Virus record (IMG/VR): IMGVR_UViG_3300017756_000153 | Location: 1-20,382 of that record | Length of the DNA stretch: 20,382 nt | Strand: one strand, 5' to 3' | Origin: a virus | Program-made: the position numbers and the translations under genes | Shown: piece after piece, positions 8,863 through 17,263 of the stretch | Numbering within the stretch: the stretch's first letter is position 1 | How the letters are laid out: the number at the start of each line of letters is the position of its first letter | Notes under the pieces: generated by a model | Databases searched by the model: none | The model's input: the letters and a program-made list of their open reading frames with translations, nothing else | What the model was told of the DNA's origin: nothing

Positions 8863-9780
8863 ATGAGTCTTTTTGCTTCCCGAAGTTTATTCCAAAGCCC
8901 ACGCTTCCTTGCTCCTAACTCCCAAGATGTTACCACATTCGGAGAGGTTGATGAGGATTACGCCCATCTCGACCGCTTTCAAACTGCCCAGCAGATGAAG
9001 CGAGAAGCTCCCGATGATGTGGGTTTCTTTGAAGACGTAGGGACTGGTCTTTTGGCTGGTGTTGAAGGATTCGGTAGATCACTCATTGGCTTTGCCGATA
9101 TGGTCCTGTTTGATGCGCTTCCAGAAGAATGGGAGGAACGCTCCTTTGATCGTCCACAAGGGATGGTTGGAGGACTTGTTGAAGGCATCACTCAGTTTGG
9201 CTTAGGTCTTGTTCCTGGTCTTGGAGTTGCCGGGCTAGCAGCGAAAGGAGCCAAGGCTTTTGGAGCCGGAAGTAAACTTGTATCGGGTGTTAAGACCGTA
9301 TCGGCTGGAGCCACGGCTGACTTCATTGCCTTCGACGAACATGAGGCGCGACTTAGTGACTTCCTTGTAGGTCATGATGCAACCCGTAACGCCATCACCG
9401 AATACCTACAGTCCAACGAAGAGGACAGTGCCTTTGAGGGGCGCATGAAGAACGTCATTGAAGGAGGAGCATTAGGTGCAATCGGAGGAGTCCTTATCAA
9501 AAGCGTAAAGGCTCTTAAGAAAGGAAAACAACTGGATGGAACCCCTGCTTCGATAGCCGCTAAAGAAGCTGCTGACAAGGAGCTTAAACACGCTCTAGTG
9601 GACACAGGACTCGCAACTGAGGACGGTCTTAGGTTGGTGCAAGAAACCGACGAACTACTACCCGAAGCGACCATGAGAGTTCAAACTCAAATGTCAGTGT
9701 CTCGTCTGGATTACCAAGGAAGCCCTAACACAAAGACTGACCCAACAAGCATCACTCCAAAATACCCAGAGTGTAAATAA
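8863..9780 (+). CDS. N-terminal part of a gp16-like internal virion protein
   Basis: A 305-residue protein from ATG 8863; the frame is open to 8803 but that would extend into the previous gene. Residues about 55-75 (FEDVGTGLLAGVEGFGRSL), FDALPEEWEE, and the glycine-rich stretch GGLVEGITQFGLGLVPGLGV are followed by an Ala/Gly-rich amphipathic region, then DFIAFDEHEARLSDFL and IEGGALGAIGGVL. This pattern is recalled from the N-terminal parts of very large virion proteins of phages, where a membrane-active helical region follows an FEDV...G..EG start. Here it ends as its own gene with a polar tail, and the next large gene is in another reading frame. Its role is inferred to be DNA ejection together with the following protein. 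No transglycosylase motif was recognised. Confidence 0.75.
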   Translation: MSLFASRSLFQSPRFLAPNSQDVTTFGEVDEDYAHLDRFQTAQQMKREAPDDVGFFEDVGTGLLAGVEGFGRSLIGFADMVLFDALPEEWEERSFDRPQGMVGGLVEGITQFGLGLVPGLGVAGLAAKGAKAFGAGSKLVSGVKTVSAGATADFIAFDEHEARLSDFLVGHDATRNAITEYLQSNEEDSAFEGRMKNVIEGGALGAIGGVLIKSVKALKKGKQLDGTPASIAAKEAADKELKHALVDTGLATEDGLRLVQETDELLPEATMRVQTQMSVSRLDYQGSPNTKTDPTSITPKYPECK

Positions 9781-9806
9781 GTGGATAATAATAATAATCA
9801 ACAATC

Positions 9807-12800
9807 ATGAGTGAACCCTGTTATACTGGAGGCCCAGAAGCCCTTATAAACAACGCTAACGCCCTTGAAGCACTATTAGGCGCGGATAAGTTTAGTAAAA
9901 TACGAGATGTCGTTAATGGCATCACTAAAAACTTAGAAGAAGAACTACCCACACTCACTGAGGATAACTTAAAAGAAGTGTTCGCTACAATGCGTGCGCG
10001 TGAGGCAGCTACAGGTGGAAACCCTGAGATTTATAAGAGCGCACTCCAGAACATCACACTAAAGAATCCCGATGGGACTAGAGCAGATGATGTGTTTGAA
10101 GCAATCCGTTCCGTGATGTTACACCAACATGTTTACACCCAGGGGATGCAAGTAAGCACGAACAAGATGATTGGGTTGGCTGAACGGATAACAAACGCCA
10201 AGTCCAAGGGGTTGACCGCAAAAGAGGTAGAAGGTTTAGAGGTTCAGTTTATCTCCGCACAGGCACAGCTACGGAACTACATGGCACATCGTTCATCCAT
10301 CGGTTCTGGGTTGAGTTTTGCCTTCTCCCAGAGACGCAAGGCGAACGTGGTTAGTGCGACAGAAGCCTTGGATGGTTATGTGGAGTCAATCACCAAAAAC
10401 TACAAGGACGCTTTTGAAGGCGAAGAGTTTCTTCAAGGAGTTGAACGCAACAGTAAAACCAAAGAAATCCTTGAGAGTCAGATCAAAGACCTGGCCGAGG
10501 ATGCTGACATATCACCTCACGTTCAAGCCGCAAAGGATGCGGTGACGGAGACCCAAGCGGATCTTGATAACTACCTTAAGACACGCGAAACCGGCGTAAC
10601 GAAGACAGCTGATGAAGCTGGAGCAACGAAGAAGAAGAAGAAGACCGAAGTGGATCAGACGGAAGTGGATCTTCAAGCCAAGGTGAAAGCAGCGAAGGAG
10701 GATGTTACTCAGTTAACACGACTCAAAGACCTTCAAGATAAAGTTAAGGTTGAAGAGATGGACGCAAGCGCACTCCAAGCGGAGATTGACAATCTTAAGC
10801 CCGCCCAAGGGAAATCCCTTTCAACTCTCCAACGCCAGCTCACTAAACTCAAAAAAGAAAAAGCATCTCCAGAGGAAATCGAGGATCTTACTAATCAGAT
10901 CAAGGAGGTTAATACCGCCACGAAAACAAGAAACACCCTGCAAAAAAGACTAGACAACCTCAAGAACAACAACAAAGAGATTTCTAAGGTTGAAGCAGAG
11001 ATCGAACAGCTAAAAGGCAAGGTAGACAAGATTAAGGAACTTAACCAACTGGAAAAGACCTTAGCTGCACTCAAGAAGCCTAAGAGCGACATCAAGAAGA
11101 CCAAAGAGGAGATCGAGAAGATCAAGAAGGCCCGAGAAGAAGAGGCCAGACGTAAGATCGAAGCATCGGAAATCACAACCGAAGCCCAATACAAGAAATT
11201 CATCAACCAGACTCTAGGAGCTAGGGATGCAAAAACCTTGGCTAAACGTCTTACATTCGCTGATAAGATGGGAAAAGCCGAAGAGTCCGTAAGGCACGCT
11301 GCAAACATGTCAGAGAAAACCGGGTTCCATAAGACACTGGATATGGGATTGCAGTGGTTCACAGGAAGTCTCCTGAGTGGTCCTCCAACATTCGTCCTTA
11401 ACGCAGTAACACCTATCCTTTCCAGAACTCTTCAACAACTTGAGCTAGCCACAGGCGCACTGATGACAGGTAACATGCCTCTCTTCAAAGCCTCCCTAGA
11501 TCTACACAACCTATTCTACGGGACACGCGATGCCTTCAAAATGGGGAACGCATCCCTCCAGATGGATAAAGACGCACTCTTAGGGGGGCAACGGATGTTT
11601 GACGAAGGTGATGACTTCGGCGCGTTTGCGTCTGCCAACTTCAAAAACGTCTTCCTGAGTAACGAACCGATGTCGAAAGTGATGGACACCATTAACTTCC
11701 TTACAAGGCTCCCCAACAGGATCAATGGATCGGTTGACTCATTCAACAAAACAATGGCAACCATGAAGTATCTTCGGACTCACTTTACGGCTGACGCAAT
11801 CGCCAAGAAGATTCCGCATGGTGAAGTAGAAGAATACGTTCGTAAGAATGTCCAAAAGATGTTCAACAAGGACGGATCGCTTTACTCGGAAGCTAGGATG
11901 ATGAAGGCAGCGGTGAAGCAAGCCAACGACGAAGGTCTTAGTCGCTCATCGGACGAAGCTACCATCAAGTTCCAACAAAGAGTTGCAGAGATTATTGAAG
12001 GTCGCCTCAAGGATCTAGGGCCAGATAAAACTAACGCCGATACCTTATCACGCACGGCTGAAAAGTTTGCCCGTGAAAGCACCTTCACTGATGAACCAGG
12101 TAAGTTCACTCAACTCATCAAACAAGGCTTGAACCACATGCCCGTGTTTAAGTTCATCATGCCGTTCGTAAGCACCCCAATGAACATCCTTCACTTCGGT
12201 TGGAGACGCACTCTTCCAGGCGCGATGCTTGATGGAATGATTCCCGTTCTTAAAAAGACCAAAGACGCAAGAACGAAGGAATGGGCTGAACTCACTCCTA
12301 TGGAGCAAGCAGCATCAAGAGGACGTTATGCAACCGCAGTGGCTTCCACAGGGGCTATGATTTACTTCGCCTCCCAACACGGTGACCGCATCACTGGGGG
12401 TGGACCAAGAAACCGACAAGAACGGAAAGCATTGATGGCGACCGGGTGGCAACCTTACTCGTTCGTTATGAAGGGCGAAGACGGCTCAAAGACGTATGTT
12501 AGTTATGAACGAGTAGATCCGTTGGCAACCATGATCGGTCTTATCGCTGACGCAGCGGAGTTCACAAAGATGAACCCTGATGACAACGAAAGTTTTGCCG
12601 AGTTGTTTTCAGCGTTGTCCTTCACCGTGGCAGAGAACATGACCGACAAATCATTCCTTCGTGGTATTAACAACATTCTTAACATCACTCAAGAGCCGGA
12701 CATTTACATACCGAAGACGTTCAAGGACATCACCTCTGCGATGGCAGTGCCTATGTTCATCGATAAAATCAAGAACGTAGATGGTGAGCAAATGATCCGC

Positions 12801-13391
12801 GAGTCACGGACACTTGGAGACGCGATCTTGCGTAAATTACCTGTTGCCGAAGAAAGAGTTCCCCCAAAGAGGACTTTTCTTGGTGAAGCTGTTTACAAGC
12901 AGAACCCAATCGGAGTCTTGGGAATGATGAATCCCATCTACATCAAAACCACCAAAAACGACTTAGTGGATGAAAAGATCCAAGGACTTCTTTATGGATT
13001 CTCGATGCCTCAAACCAACTGGACAAAGGGCAAGGAGACGGACATGAGAGAGTTCTACAATGCTGATGGAAGGCAAGCCTACGACCGCATGTTGGAACTC
13101 ACCAGTGAACACAAGATCTACGGACGCACCCTTCGCCAGTCATTGAAGGCACTGTTCAAATCACCTGCATACAAACAAGCCGAACAGAACTTCCAGCAAT
13201 TTGGAGGTGGTGAAGGGGACACCGATCCCCGAGTGCGTCTTGCTAAGAGAGTCATCACACGCTACCGTAGTGTCGCCAAACGCCTTGTTATTCAAGAGTT
13301 TCCAGAACTTCAACAAACTGTTAAACAGGTGCAACAACGTAACTATCAACTCCGAACCGGACAATCACTAAACCCAATCCCATCCCTTTAA
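9807..13391 (+). CDS. Large internal virion protein, T7 gp16-like, with long coiled coil
   Basis: A 1194-residue protein, the largest in the window, in the position of T7 gp16 (1318). Residues 1-205 are helical. About residues 210-460 form a very Lys/Glu-rich coiled coil with a KKKKK run at 275-279. From about 510 a more hydrophobic, conserved-looking part begins: LQWFTGSLLSGPPTFVLNAV, later INFLTRLPNRINGSVDSFNK, then LNHMPVFKFIMPFVSTPMN near residue 775, and a likely membrane-inserting stretch VASTGAMIYFA near 842. This layout fits the ejection protein that spans the inner membrane and helps draw DNA in. It starts 26 bp after the previous stop, after an (AAT)n leader without Shine-Dalgarno. 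T7 gp16 has an N-terminal transglycosylase; none is evident here. Confidence 0.88.
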   Translation: MSEPCYTGGPEALINNANALEALLGADKFSKIRDVVNGITKNLEEELPTLTEDNLKEVFATMRAREAATGGNPEIYKSALQNITLKNPDGTRADDVFEAIRSVMLHQHVYTQGMQVSTNKMIGLAERITNAKSKGLTAKEVEGLEVQFISAQAQLRNYMAHRSSIGSGLSFAFSQRRKANVVSATEALDGYVESITKNYKDAFEGEEFLQGVERNSKTKEILESQIKDLAEDADISPHVQAAKDAVTETQADLDNYLKTRETGVTKTADEAGATKKKKKTEVDQTEVDLQAKVKAAKEDVTQLTRLKDLQDKVKVEEMDASALQAEIDNLKPAQGKSLSTLQRQLTKLKKEKASPEEIEDLTNQIKEVNTATKTRNTLQKRLDNLKNNNKEISKVEAEIEQLKGKVDKIKELNQLEKTLAALKKPKSDIKKTKEEIEKIKKAREEEARRKIEASEITTEAQYKKFINQTLGARDAKTLAKRLTFADKMGKAEESVRHAANMSEKTGFHKTLDMGLQWFTGSLLSGPPTFVLNAVTPILSRTLQQLELATGALMTGNMPLFKASLDLHNLFYGTRDAFKMGNASLQMDKDALLGGQRMFDEGDDFGAFASANFKNVFLSNEPMSKVMDTINFLTRLPNRINGSVDSFNKTMATMKYLRTHFTADAIAKKIPHGEVEEYVRKNVQKMFNKDGSLYSEARMMKAAVKQANDEGLSRSSDEATIKFQQRVAEIIEGRLKDLGPDKTNADTLSRTAEKFARESTFTDEPGKFTQLIKQGLNHMPVFKFIMPFVSTPMNILHFGWRRTLPGAMLDGMIPVLKKTKDARTKEWAELTPMEQAASRGRYATAVASTGAMIYFASQHGDRITGGGPRNRQERKALMATGWQPYSFVMKGEDGSKTYVSYERVDPLATMIGLIADAAEFTKMNPDDNESFAELFSALSFTVAENMTDKSFLRGINNILNITQEPDIYIPKTFKDITSAMAVPMFIDKIKNVDGEQMIRESRTLGDAILRKLPVAEERVPPKRTFLGEAVYKQNPIGVLGMMNPIYIKTTKNDLVDEKIQGLLYGFSMPQTNWTKGKETDMREFYNADGRQAYDRMLELTSEHKIYGRTLRQSLKALFKSPAYKQAEQNFQQFGGGEGDTDPRVRLAKRVITRYRSVAKRLVIQEFPELQQTVKQVQQRNYQLRTGQSLNPIPSL

Positions 13392-13397
13392 AACATC

Positions 13398-14471
13398 ATG
13401 GCTTTAACAACAACAACCGCCCTGTCATATTATCAGCAAGAAAGCAGTGGAAACTACACTGAGTGGACCAACCCTATTAACTTCTCCTTGGAAGCATTAA
13501 GTGCTGACGATGTGGAAGTGTGTGTTATCAACTCACAAGCCGCTGAAGGGTTTCAAAAGCTGACACTTATCAAAGATACGGACTATACCCTAGACTTTGC
13601 CTCTAAGACCGTGACATGCACATCGTCTGCTTGGGGTGATATAAGCAAAATCGCCAACCACTCAGCGAACCACATTAGAATCTTTCGTGCAACCTCAATA
13701 ACCGAACTCGTTGATTTCACCAATGGTGCGGTATTGAATGCAGACGATCTTAATCTTGCCTACAAGCAAAACTTGTTTTCAACACAAGAAATGAATGAAG
13801 ATGCTGGGCATACTAGAGGTGGAATCCAGAGTGTTAGTGAGACAGCATTAGCGGATTCCTCAGTGGCCAATGCAAAGATTCAAAACAATGCTGTGACTTC
13901 CGACAAGCTTGCCGCTGATGCTGTGATTACAACAAAGATAGCGAACGGAGCCATCACGCAACAAAAAATAGCAGGAGAGGCAGTAACCTCCGATGAACTT
14001 GAAGCAGATGCGGTTACCACTAACAAGATTGAAGACCTTGCAGTCACCACGGTGAAGATCGAGGACGCAGCGGTAACATACGATAAAGTAGCCCCAGCGA
14101 GTAAAGCCCAAATGGAAGGACAAAGTGCCGCCGGTGTGGTGACTCCTGATGTTCTTAAGAATAGTCCGTTGGTCCCTAAGTGTTATGGTGTAGTTAGTTA
14201 TGATGATAGCACTCCATCGCTTTCAAGCGGATCTTTTAACGTAGCCTCGGTTTCCGAACCATCAGCAGATAAACGAACAGTCACTTTTACAACCCCGTTA
14301 CAGGACGCAAATTATGTTGTAGTGGCAACAATGCAAACCGCTACCACAGTAGGTGCTAGTGAAATAGTAAGCATAACTAATAAATCAGCCACAACCTTTA
14401 CAATGGAGTCGCAGCACGATGATAATGCGGACTTAAGTATTAACTTCGTTGTCTTCGGAAGCACCTATTAA
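13398..14471 (+). CDS. Tail fibre, T7 gp17-like N-terminus
   Basis: A 357-residue protein, shorter than T7 gp17 (553). Residues 8-135 match the gp17 attachment domain: YYQQESSGNYTEW.NPI.F, LIKDTDYTLDFASKTV, then HIRIFRATSITELVDFTNGA and LNADDLNLAYKQNLF (T7: IELRRVTSTTDRLVDFTDGS and LRAYDLNVAQ). This part docks the fibre to the tail. Residues about 156-235 are eight decapeptide repeats of the form AVTxxKIxxx. The last 90 residues (VVSYDDSTPSLSSGSFNV to VVFGSTY) form a beta-rich tip domain, the probable receptor binder. ATG 13398 lies 6 bp after the upstream stop. Confidence 0.93.
   Translation: MALTTTTALSYYQQESSGNYTEWTNPINFSLEALSADDVEVCVINSQAAEGFQKLTLIKDTDYTLDFASKTVTCTSSAWGDISKIANHSANHIRIFRATSITELVDFTNGAVLNADDLNLAYKQNLFSTQEMNEDAGHTRGGIQSVSETALADSSVANAKIQNNAVTSDKLAADAVITTKIANGAITQQKIAGEAVTSDELEADAVTTNKIEDLAVTTVKIEDAAVTYDKVAPASKAQMEGQSAAGVVTPDVLKNSPLVPKCYGVVSYDDSTPSLSSGSFNVASVSEPSADKRTVTFTTPLQDANYVVVATMQTATTVGASEIVSITNKSATTFTMESQHDDNADLSINFVVFGSTY
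13863..14102 (+). repeat. Eight tandem 30-bp units encoding fibre decapeptides
   Basis: Eight in-frame units of ten codons in the fibre gene have Lys at every tenth residue (160, 170, 180, 190, 210, 220, 230) with Glu at 200. The consensus is AVTxxKIxxD/G. The DNA copies have diverged, so the repeat is selected at protein level. It probably forms a trimeric shaft whose length can change by unit gain or loss. Confidence 0.85.
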
Positions 14472-14477
14472 TAACCA

Positions 14478-14633
14478 ATGAACCCAAATCTTAACACACC
14501 TATGATCGGGGTCACCGGATTGATCGCTAACATAACCCTTGAACAAGTGAACACATTAGTAGCTATCGCCGTAGGATTAACAACCTTAACATACATGGTC
14601 ATTAAGATTTACCACGCACTAACCAAACGATGA
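14478..14633 (+). CDS. Holin-like small membrane protein
   Basis: A 51-residue protein: MNPNLNTPMIGVTGLIANIT, then one clear membrane segment (about residues 24-43, VNTLVAIAVGLTTLTYMVIK), then a short basic tail ending HALTKR. It sits between the fibre and small terminase genes, exactly where T7 has its gp17.5 holin (67 aa). A holin would form inner-membrane lesions that time lysis and let the amidase reach peptidoglycan. The TGA stop overlaps the next ATG (ATGA). One membrane segment with a positive C-terminus is compatible with a holin, but any small membrane protein would look similar. Confidence 0.72.
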   Translation: MNPNLNTPMIGVTGLIANITLEQVNTLVAIAVGLTTLTYMVIKIYHALTKR

Positions 14634-14860
14634 AAGACGAATCACGCAGCATTAAAATGGAGGGTCTCCAGGATCTCTTGATTGACACCTTCATCGACCG
14701 TATCCAAAGTGGAGATGACACCCCTGCTCTCTTAAACGCTGCCCGACAGCTACTTAAGGACAATAACATCAGTGCAGCAGTCACCAAGGGATCACCTGTA
14801 GAGAACCTTGTGAACCTCCTTCCCTTTGATGATCCGACCGATCAAGTAGTCAACGAATGA
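14630..14860 (+). CDS. Small terminase subunit, T7 gp18-like
   Basis: A 76-residue acidic helical protein, near T7 gp18 (89), lying directly before the large terminase as in T7. The segment LLNAARQLLKDNNISAAVTK resembles the T7 gp18 LYNAINKLLDRHKFQIGKL region. The small subunit recognises the concatemer and regulates the ATPase/nuclease subunit. It has ATGA overlaps with the genes on both sides, which suggests coupled translation in fixed ratio. Confidence 0.85.
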   Translation: MKDESRSIKMEGLQDLLIDTFIDRIQSGDDTPALLNAARQLLKDNNISAAVTKGSPVENLVNLLPFDDPTDQVVNE

Positions 14861-16530
14861 GCGATCTTCCTAAACAACTCCAAGACTTCCGCAACTTCCT
14901 TTGGATGACTTGGAACCACCTGTCACTTCCGGCTCCCACTCCTATCCAATACGAGATAGCCGAGTGGATGCAACACGGTCCACGCCGAGGTGTTATCCAA
15001 GGGTTCCGAGGTGTAGGTAAGTCATGGATTTGTTCAGCCTTCGTCGTTCACCAACTACTCCTTGATCCACAGAAGAACATCCTGGTGGTCTCCGCATCCA
15101 AGAACCGCGCTGATGACTTCTCTACGTTCACCCTCCGACTCATTCACGAGATGGAGATCCTTGGACACCTAAAGCCCAACGACAAACAACGCTTCTCCAA
15201 GATCTCCTTTGACGTTGGCCCGGCTCAAGCCTCACACGCCCCCAGCGTCAAGTCCCTCGGTATAACATCCCAGCTCACCGGTAGCCGTGCAGACATCATT
15301 GTGGCTGATGACGTAGAGGTTCCCAATAACTCCGCGACCCAATCCATGCGGGACAAGCTCTCGGAACAGGTCAAGGAGTTCGAAGCTATCCTTAAGCCCA
15401 ACGATGACAGTCGCATTCTGTTCCTTGGGACTCCACAGTGCGAGGACAGCATCTACAACAAAATGCTCGAAAGGGACTACGAGACTCGCATCTGGCCCGC
15501 AAAGAAGATCGGTGTGGAGAAGTCCGAGAAGATCTATCGAGGTAACATAGCAGCTTCGTGTATTGATGATGACCTCGTAGGATTGCCCACAGAACCTACA
15601 CGATTCTCGGAGATTGACCTAGCCGAACGTGAAGCATCCTACGGTAAGTCAGGGTTCGCTATGCAGTTCATGCTGGACCCCAAGCTGTCCGACTTGGATC
15701 GTTATCCATTGAAGATCAATGACTTAATTGTTATGGACATTGATGACACCACGGCTCCCGAGAAGCTGGTCTGGGCACAGTCACCTGAGAACGCTTGGGA
15801 CAACACAGTGCCTAACGTAGGGTTCACCGGGGACCGCTTCTTTCGCCCCATGAAGGTCATCGGTGATAACATCCCCTTCACTGGTAGTGTGTTAGCCATT
15901 GACCCATCGGGACGAGGCAAGGACGAAACCTCATGGGCAGTCGTAAAGATGCTCAACGGGTATCTCTATGTGACCGATGCTGGCGGTATGCAAGGGGGAT
16001 ACGATGATACCGTCTTAAAGGTTCTCACGATGAAGGCCAAGATGAACAACGTGAATGTGATTGTTGTTGAAAGCAACTTCGGTGACGGCATGTTCGTAGA
16101 GATCCTAAAGCCCTATCTATCAAAGATTTACCCCGTAACCGTCGAAGAGGTTCGTCATAACATCCAGAAGGAGAAGCGCATCGTGGACACCCTGGAACCC
16201 GTGATGAACCAACACAAGCTGGTCATTGATCCAAAGGTCATTCGGAACGACTACGACACCGCCCAGAAGTATCCCATCGAGACCCAACTAAAATACCAGT
16301 TGATGTTCCAGATGTCTCGCCTGACACGCGAAAAGGGAGCCTTAACACACGATGACAGACTTGACGCACTATCTATGGGAGTGGCATACTGGGTCGAACA
16401 GATGGCACAAGATGCCGACATTAAGATCTCTGAACGAAAAGAGGAGGACATCCAAAGACAGCTTCAAAAGTTCAAGGATTCCTACTACAAGATTAACACT
16501 AATCAAGCACCCTCAACCACATGGATATAA
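14857..16530 (+). CDS. Large terminase subunit (ATPase/nuclease), T7 gp19-like
   Basis: A 557-residue packaging motor. The ATPase domain has Walker A GFRGVGKS (residues 49-56), Walker B IIVADDVE (147-154) and a coupling motif LFLGTPQ (188-194). The RNase H-like nuclease domain has VLAIDPSGRGKDETSWAVV (catalytic Asp 349), VIVVESNFGDGMF (Glu 405) and THDDRLDALSMGV (Asp 499/500). Length is close to T7 gp19 (586). It pumps DNA into the prohead and cuts concatemers. The start overlaps TerS by 4 bp, and the stop overlaps the amidase gene by 10 bp. Confidence 0.97.
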   Translation: MSDLPKQLQDFRNFLWMTWNHLSLPAPTPIQYEIAEWMQHGPRRGVIQGFRGVGKSWICSAFVVHQLLLDPQKNILVVSASKNRADDFSTFTLRLIHEMEILGHLKPNDKQRFSKISFDVGPAQASHAPSVKSLGITSQLTGSRADIIVADDVEVPNNSATQSMRDKLSEQVKEFEAILKPNDDSRILFLGTPQCEDSIYNKMLERDYETRIWPAKKIGVEKSEKIYRGNIAASCIDDDLVGLPTEPTRFSEIDLAEREASYGKSGFAMQFMLDPKLSDLDRYPLKINDLIVMDIDDTTAPEKLVWAQSPENAWDNTVPNVGFTGDRFFRPMKVIGDNIPFTGSVLAIDPSGRGKDETSWAVVKMLNGYLYVTDAGGMQGGYDDTVLKVLTMKAKMNNVNVIVVESNFGDGMFVEILKPYLSKIYPVTVEEVRHNIQKEKRIVDTLEPVMNQHKLVIDPKVIRNDYDTAQKYPIETQLKYQLMFQMSRLTREKGALTHDDRLDALSMGVAYWVEQMAQDADIKISERKEEDIQRQLQKFKDSYYKINTNQAPSTTWI

Positions 16531-17231
16531 AAGACGAACTAAACGAGGCAATCAGGCTTCTTGAAGGAATACGCTCTAGGATCGCTTCTGAGGGCCTTTT
16601 GGATAATTCTGGAGGTCACACTCCAAAAATCTCTAAAAACGCACAGGAACGCATCCTCGTGCTTGCAGTGGGGCATTCTAGGGAGCTTGATGCGGGTGCT
16701 GTGGCTTACGACAGCGAAACCTACGAATGGCACTACAACACCAAGCTCGCCCACAAGATCAAGGAATACCTTCCAAGCCACATCAATACAACCATCATCA
16801 ACCACTACGAAGGGGACTCCTACACTGAGTCAATGCGATGGCTTAAAAGAACCGTTGACCCCCTCAATGCTGACCTCGTGTGTGAACTCCACTTCAATAG
16901 CTTCAGCAACCCCAACGTGAAAGGCCACGAGATGCTCCACTGGAACTCCTCCTTGAAAGGCTTAATCGCCGCCACCAACATCAACGATGCCATGAACGAA
17001 GACTTCCCAGGGAACACCGACCGAGGAGTCAAAAAGGTAACACACGGTGAACGCGGTGCTGGATTCCTTTACGGACCCAAGGCTCCCTGCGTGATCATTG
17101 AGCCGTTCTTTGGGTCAAACCCCGATGAATGGGAGGCTTTTGGGGAGACCGAAACCACCTTCAACGCCCTTGCAAAAACACTTGCACGGGGAATCTCTAT
17201 AACACTCTCTTACTCAGGGACTAATAAATAA
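16521..17231 (+). CDS. N-acetylmuramoyl-L-alanine amidase (Amidase_3), endolysin
   Basis: A 236-residue zinc amidase. About 42 N-terminal residues (a charged helix and a linker) precede the catalytic domain. Visible motifs are VLAVGHSRELDAGA (Zn ligand His 52), TYEWHYN (probable Zn ligand Glu 69), NADLVCELHFNSF (Zn ligand His 124) and VIIEPFFGSNPDE (catalytic Glu 194). The family cleaves the bond between MurNAc and L-Ala in peptidoglycan. No signal peptide is seen, so export would need the holin-like protein encoded upstream. It overlaps terL by 10 bp. T7 instead has an Amidase_2-type lysozyme (gp3.5) in its early-middle region, so this phage places a different lysis enzyme next to packaging. 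The N-terminal helix could be a wall-binding or regulatory element. Confidence 0.92.
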   Translation: MDIKDELNEAIRLLEGIRSRIASEGLLDNSGGHTPKISKNAQERILVLAVGHSRELDAGAVAYDSETYEWHYNTKLAHKIKEYLPSHINTTIINHYEGDSYTESMRWLKRTVDPLNADLVCELHFNSFSNPNVKGHEMLHWNSSLKGLIAATNINDAMNEDFPGNTDRGVKKVTHGERGAGFLYGPKAPCVIIEPFFGSNPDEWEAFGETETTFNALAKTLARGISITLSYSGTNK

Positions 17232-17263
17232 CACCCATAATAGGGAGGAAAGAAATAGCCCCT

